This document shows, piece after piece, positions 62,807-64,000 of a DNA stretch of 64,000 nucleotides. Position numbers and translations under genes: made by a program. Under the pieces are notes generated by a model that made no database searches, was not told the origin of the DNA, and saw nothing but the letters and a program-made list of their open reading frames with translations. Numbering within the stretch: position 1 is the first letter of the stretch; every line of letters starts with the position of its first letter. Source of the stretch: Rhabdophis nuchalis (Eukaryota; Chordata; Lepidosauria; Squamata; Natricidae); NCBI GenBank assembly GCA_039707465.1, contig CM077645.1, forward strand, positions 67,157,850-67,221,849. The letters run 5' to 3'.

Positions 62807-62900
62807 CTAGACGCTGCCTCCCCCCCTATGAAAAGATGCGTATCAGGTAAGAACCAACGCTCTTTTTCCATAGTGGGGGGAGGCAGCGTCTAGTGTGGGA
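62807..62900 (-). repeat. Internal complementary region of the second DIRS element
   Basis: The left part, from CTAGACGCTGCC to ACCAACGCTCTTT, is the reverse complement of the element terminus at 62483-62540. The right part (CCATAGTGGGGGGAGGCAGC...) should match the other terminus outside the window. Its two edges are inverted copies of each other (CTAGACGCTGCCTCC and GGAGGCAGCGTCTAG). Confidence 0.85.
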
Positions 62901-62910
62901 CATACCAAAG

Positions 62911-64000
62911 CTATAGGTGTCCCTGGGCGGGAATCGTGTTTTGGCTGGAAGATCTGTCGGCTCGTGTTACTGACTGTAGGACTCTGCGACCGAAGGCCGC
63001 CTCCGCCGAAGCGAATGAGTCCAATTTATAGTGGCTGATAAAGGGAGAAGGAGTGGCCCAAGTGGCCGCTCTGCAAATTTCCTGAAGGGATGCCTGAGCA
63101 GCCCAGGCCGCTGTGGTCGCTGCGCTTCTGGTGGAGTGGGCGGTTAGCCGACCCGGGCTCCCCGCAGCTGCTGTCTGGTAGGCCGTGGCGATGCATGCTC
63201 GCAGCCATCGGCCGATGGTTGCTGATGAAACTTTCTTACCCTGAGAGGACGGCTGGAATGACACGAAGAGTGATTCCGACGTTCGGGAGGGCCGTGTCCT
63301 CTTGATGTAAATCTTTAAGGCCCTCCTTACATCCAAGGTGTGCCACCTTCTCTCCAGTGGGTGAGACGGGTTCGGACAGAAGTTGGGGAGTACCAGCTCC
63401 TGAGACCTGTGAAAGCAGGAACATACCTTGGGGATGAAGGAGGGATCCAACCTCAAGACGACCCGGTCCTGATGGAATACGCAGAGGTCCTCCCTGACCG
63501 ATAGTGCCTGAAGTTCAGAGATCCTGCGGGCTGACGTGATGGCTACTAAAAAGGCAACTTTCAAGGTTAGATATCTTAAGGAGACTTCCCTTAGTGGTTC
63601 GAAGGGAGGCCCCGTGAGGGAGTCTAAAACCTTGGGTAACTCCCACGATGGATACCTGTGCACCGTGGGAGGGGACCTGAGTGAGGCCCCCCTCAGGAAT
63701 AGACGTACCGTGGGCTTCTGGGTCAAGGATGTTGATCCCCCGTAGGTCAGAATGGACGAAATGGCCGCCAACTGCCTTCTGATGGTATTCAGTGCCAGTC
63801 CTTTGTCCAGCCCCGCTTGCAGGAACTCCAGGATCTGTGGGATAGTGGCCCTAAGGGGATCAATAGACTTACCCGAACTCCAGGTGCAGAAGGTCCGCCA
63901 TGTGGAATCGTAGATGCGATTCGTGGAGGGTCGTCTGGAGGCCTGGATGGTCTGGATCACCCTGTCGGAGTAGTTGTCCTGTCTCAGGATGCTCCGCTCA
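62911..64000 (-). CDS. DIRS tyrosine recombinase, second subfamily (5' end outside window)
   Basis: Open from the window edge to the stop at 62911. It shares the architecture of the recombinase at 14410-15546: VIQTIQASRRPSTNRIY, TSARRISEL, TAHSTRSAATTAAW and FISHYKLDSF carry the Arg, His-x-x-Arg and Tyr residues. Codons before the first listed start remain open (LRQDNYSDRV), so the protein extends beyond 64,000. No internal stop is visible. The two proteins are clearly homologous but too different to be copies of one recent burst. Confidence 0.9.
   Translation of the reverse strand, partial: ERSILRQDNYSDRVIQTIQASRRPSTNRIYDSTWRTFCTWSSGKSIDPLRATIPQILEFLQAGLDKGLALNTIRRQLAAISSILTYGGSTSLTQKPTVRLFLRGASLRSPPTVHRYPSWELPKVLDSLTGPPFEPLREVSLRYLTLKVAFLVAITSARRISELQALSVREDLCVFHQDRVVLRLDPSFIPKVCSCFHRSQELVLPNFCPNPSHPLERRWHTLDVRRALKIYIKRTRPSRTSESLFVSFQPSSQGKKVSSATIGRWLRACIATAYQTAAAGSPGRLTAHSTRSAATTAAWAAQASLQEICRAATWATPSPFISHYKLDSFASAEAAFGRRVLQSVTRADRSSSQNTIPAQGHL

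Larger units (their letters stand above)
62483..64000 (-). mobile_element. Second DIRS-type element, 3' part (runs off the right edge)
   Basis: Minus-strand DIRS element of a different subfamily in HTRA1 intron 1, antisense to the gene. Its 3' terminus is at about 62483. An internal complementary region lies at 62807-62900, and the recombinase ORF continues to the window edge. RT and gag should lie beyond 64,000. The element end is recognised because its sequence recurs inverted in the internal region, as in the first copy. Confidence 0.88.

Overview
This is a stretch of vertebrate nuclear DNA, almost certainly from a squamate reptile (lizard or snake). The main reasons are AT-rich introns with GT-AG splice sites, Sauria-type SINEs, many L2/CR1-group LINEs, DIRS retroelements and several young hAT and TA-flanked MITE families. 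There is no prokaryotic gene organisation, CRISPR array or insertion sequence. The species cannot be named from the sequence alone.

Two host genes lie head to tail on the plus strand. PLEKHA1 (TAPP1) occupies about 7.4-46.8 kb. I could place all 11 coding exons; they join to a 406-residue protein with two PH domains, a phosphoinositide-binding KRR motif at residues 210-212 and a C-terminal SDV PDZ ligand. Its non-coding first exon was not found. HTRA1 begins at 58,034. Only exon 1 is inside the window (signal peptide, IGFBP-like and Kazal-like modules); the protease exons lie beyond the right edge. The order PLEKHA1 then HTRA1 matches the human 10q26 locus. Nothing resembling ARMS2 was seen between them.

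Most of the rest is mobile DNA. Region by region: 0-7 kb holds a hAT MITE, a TA-flanked MITE, old LINE pieces and a Sauria SINE. 9.97-15.94 kb is an apparently complete DIRS-type tyrosine-recombinase retroelement inside a PLEKHA1 intron, with inverted terminal repeats, an internal complementary region, a gag-like ORF, an RT/RNase H/methyltransferase-like ORF and a recombinase ORF. 18.65-20.16 kb is a hAT element split by an L2 insertion. 22.7-24.5 kb carries two L2 3' ends, one of which is in frame with a PLEKHA1 exon if an intron is retained. 35.5-36.3 kb is a hAT nested in a MITE. 37.5-41.1 kb is a nearly full-length L2 with one visible premature stop. 50.4-53.9 kb is a second long L2 with a 16-nt frameshifting deletion, followed by a GC-rich block that may be its 5' UTR. 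55.2-56.4 kb is a hAT element carrying a smaller palindromic MITE and a long purine tract. 62.48 kb to the right edge is the 3' part of a second, diverged DIRS element on the minus strand in HTRA1 intron 1.

The observations most worth a second look are: the structurally complete DIRS element with long overlapping open frames; a splice-donor-like CAG/GTAAG shared by the 3' ends of both DIRS subfamilies; a 46-nt PLEKHA1 exon that starts with GTAAGT directly after its acceptor (the layout of a recursive splice site); and a PLEKHA1 exon whose frame reads through the intron into an L2 reverse-transcriptase tail followed by AATAAA motifs.
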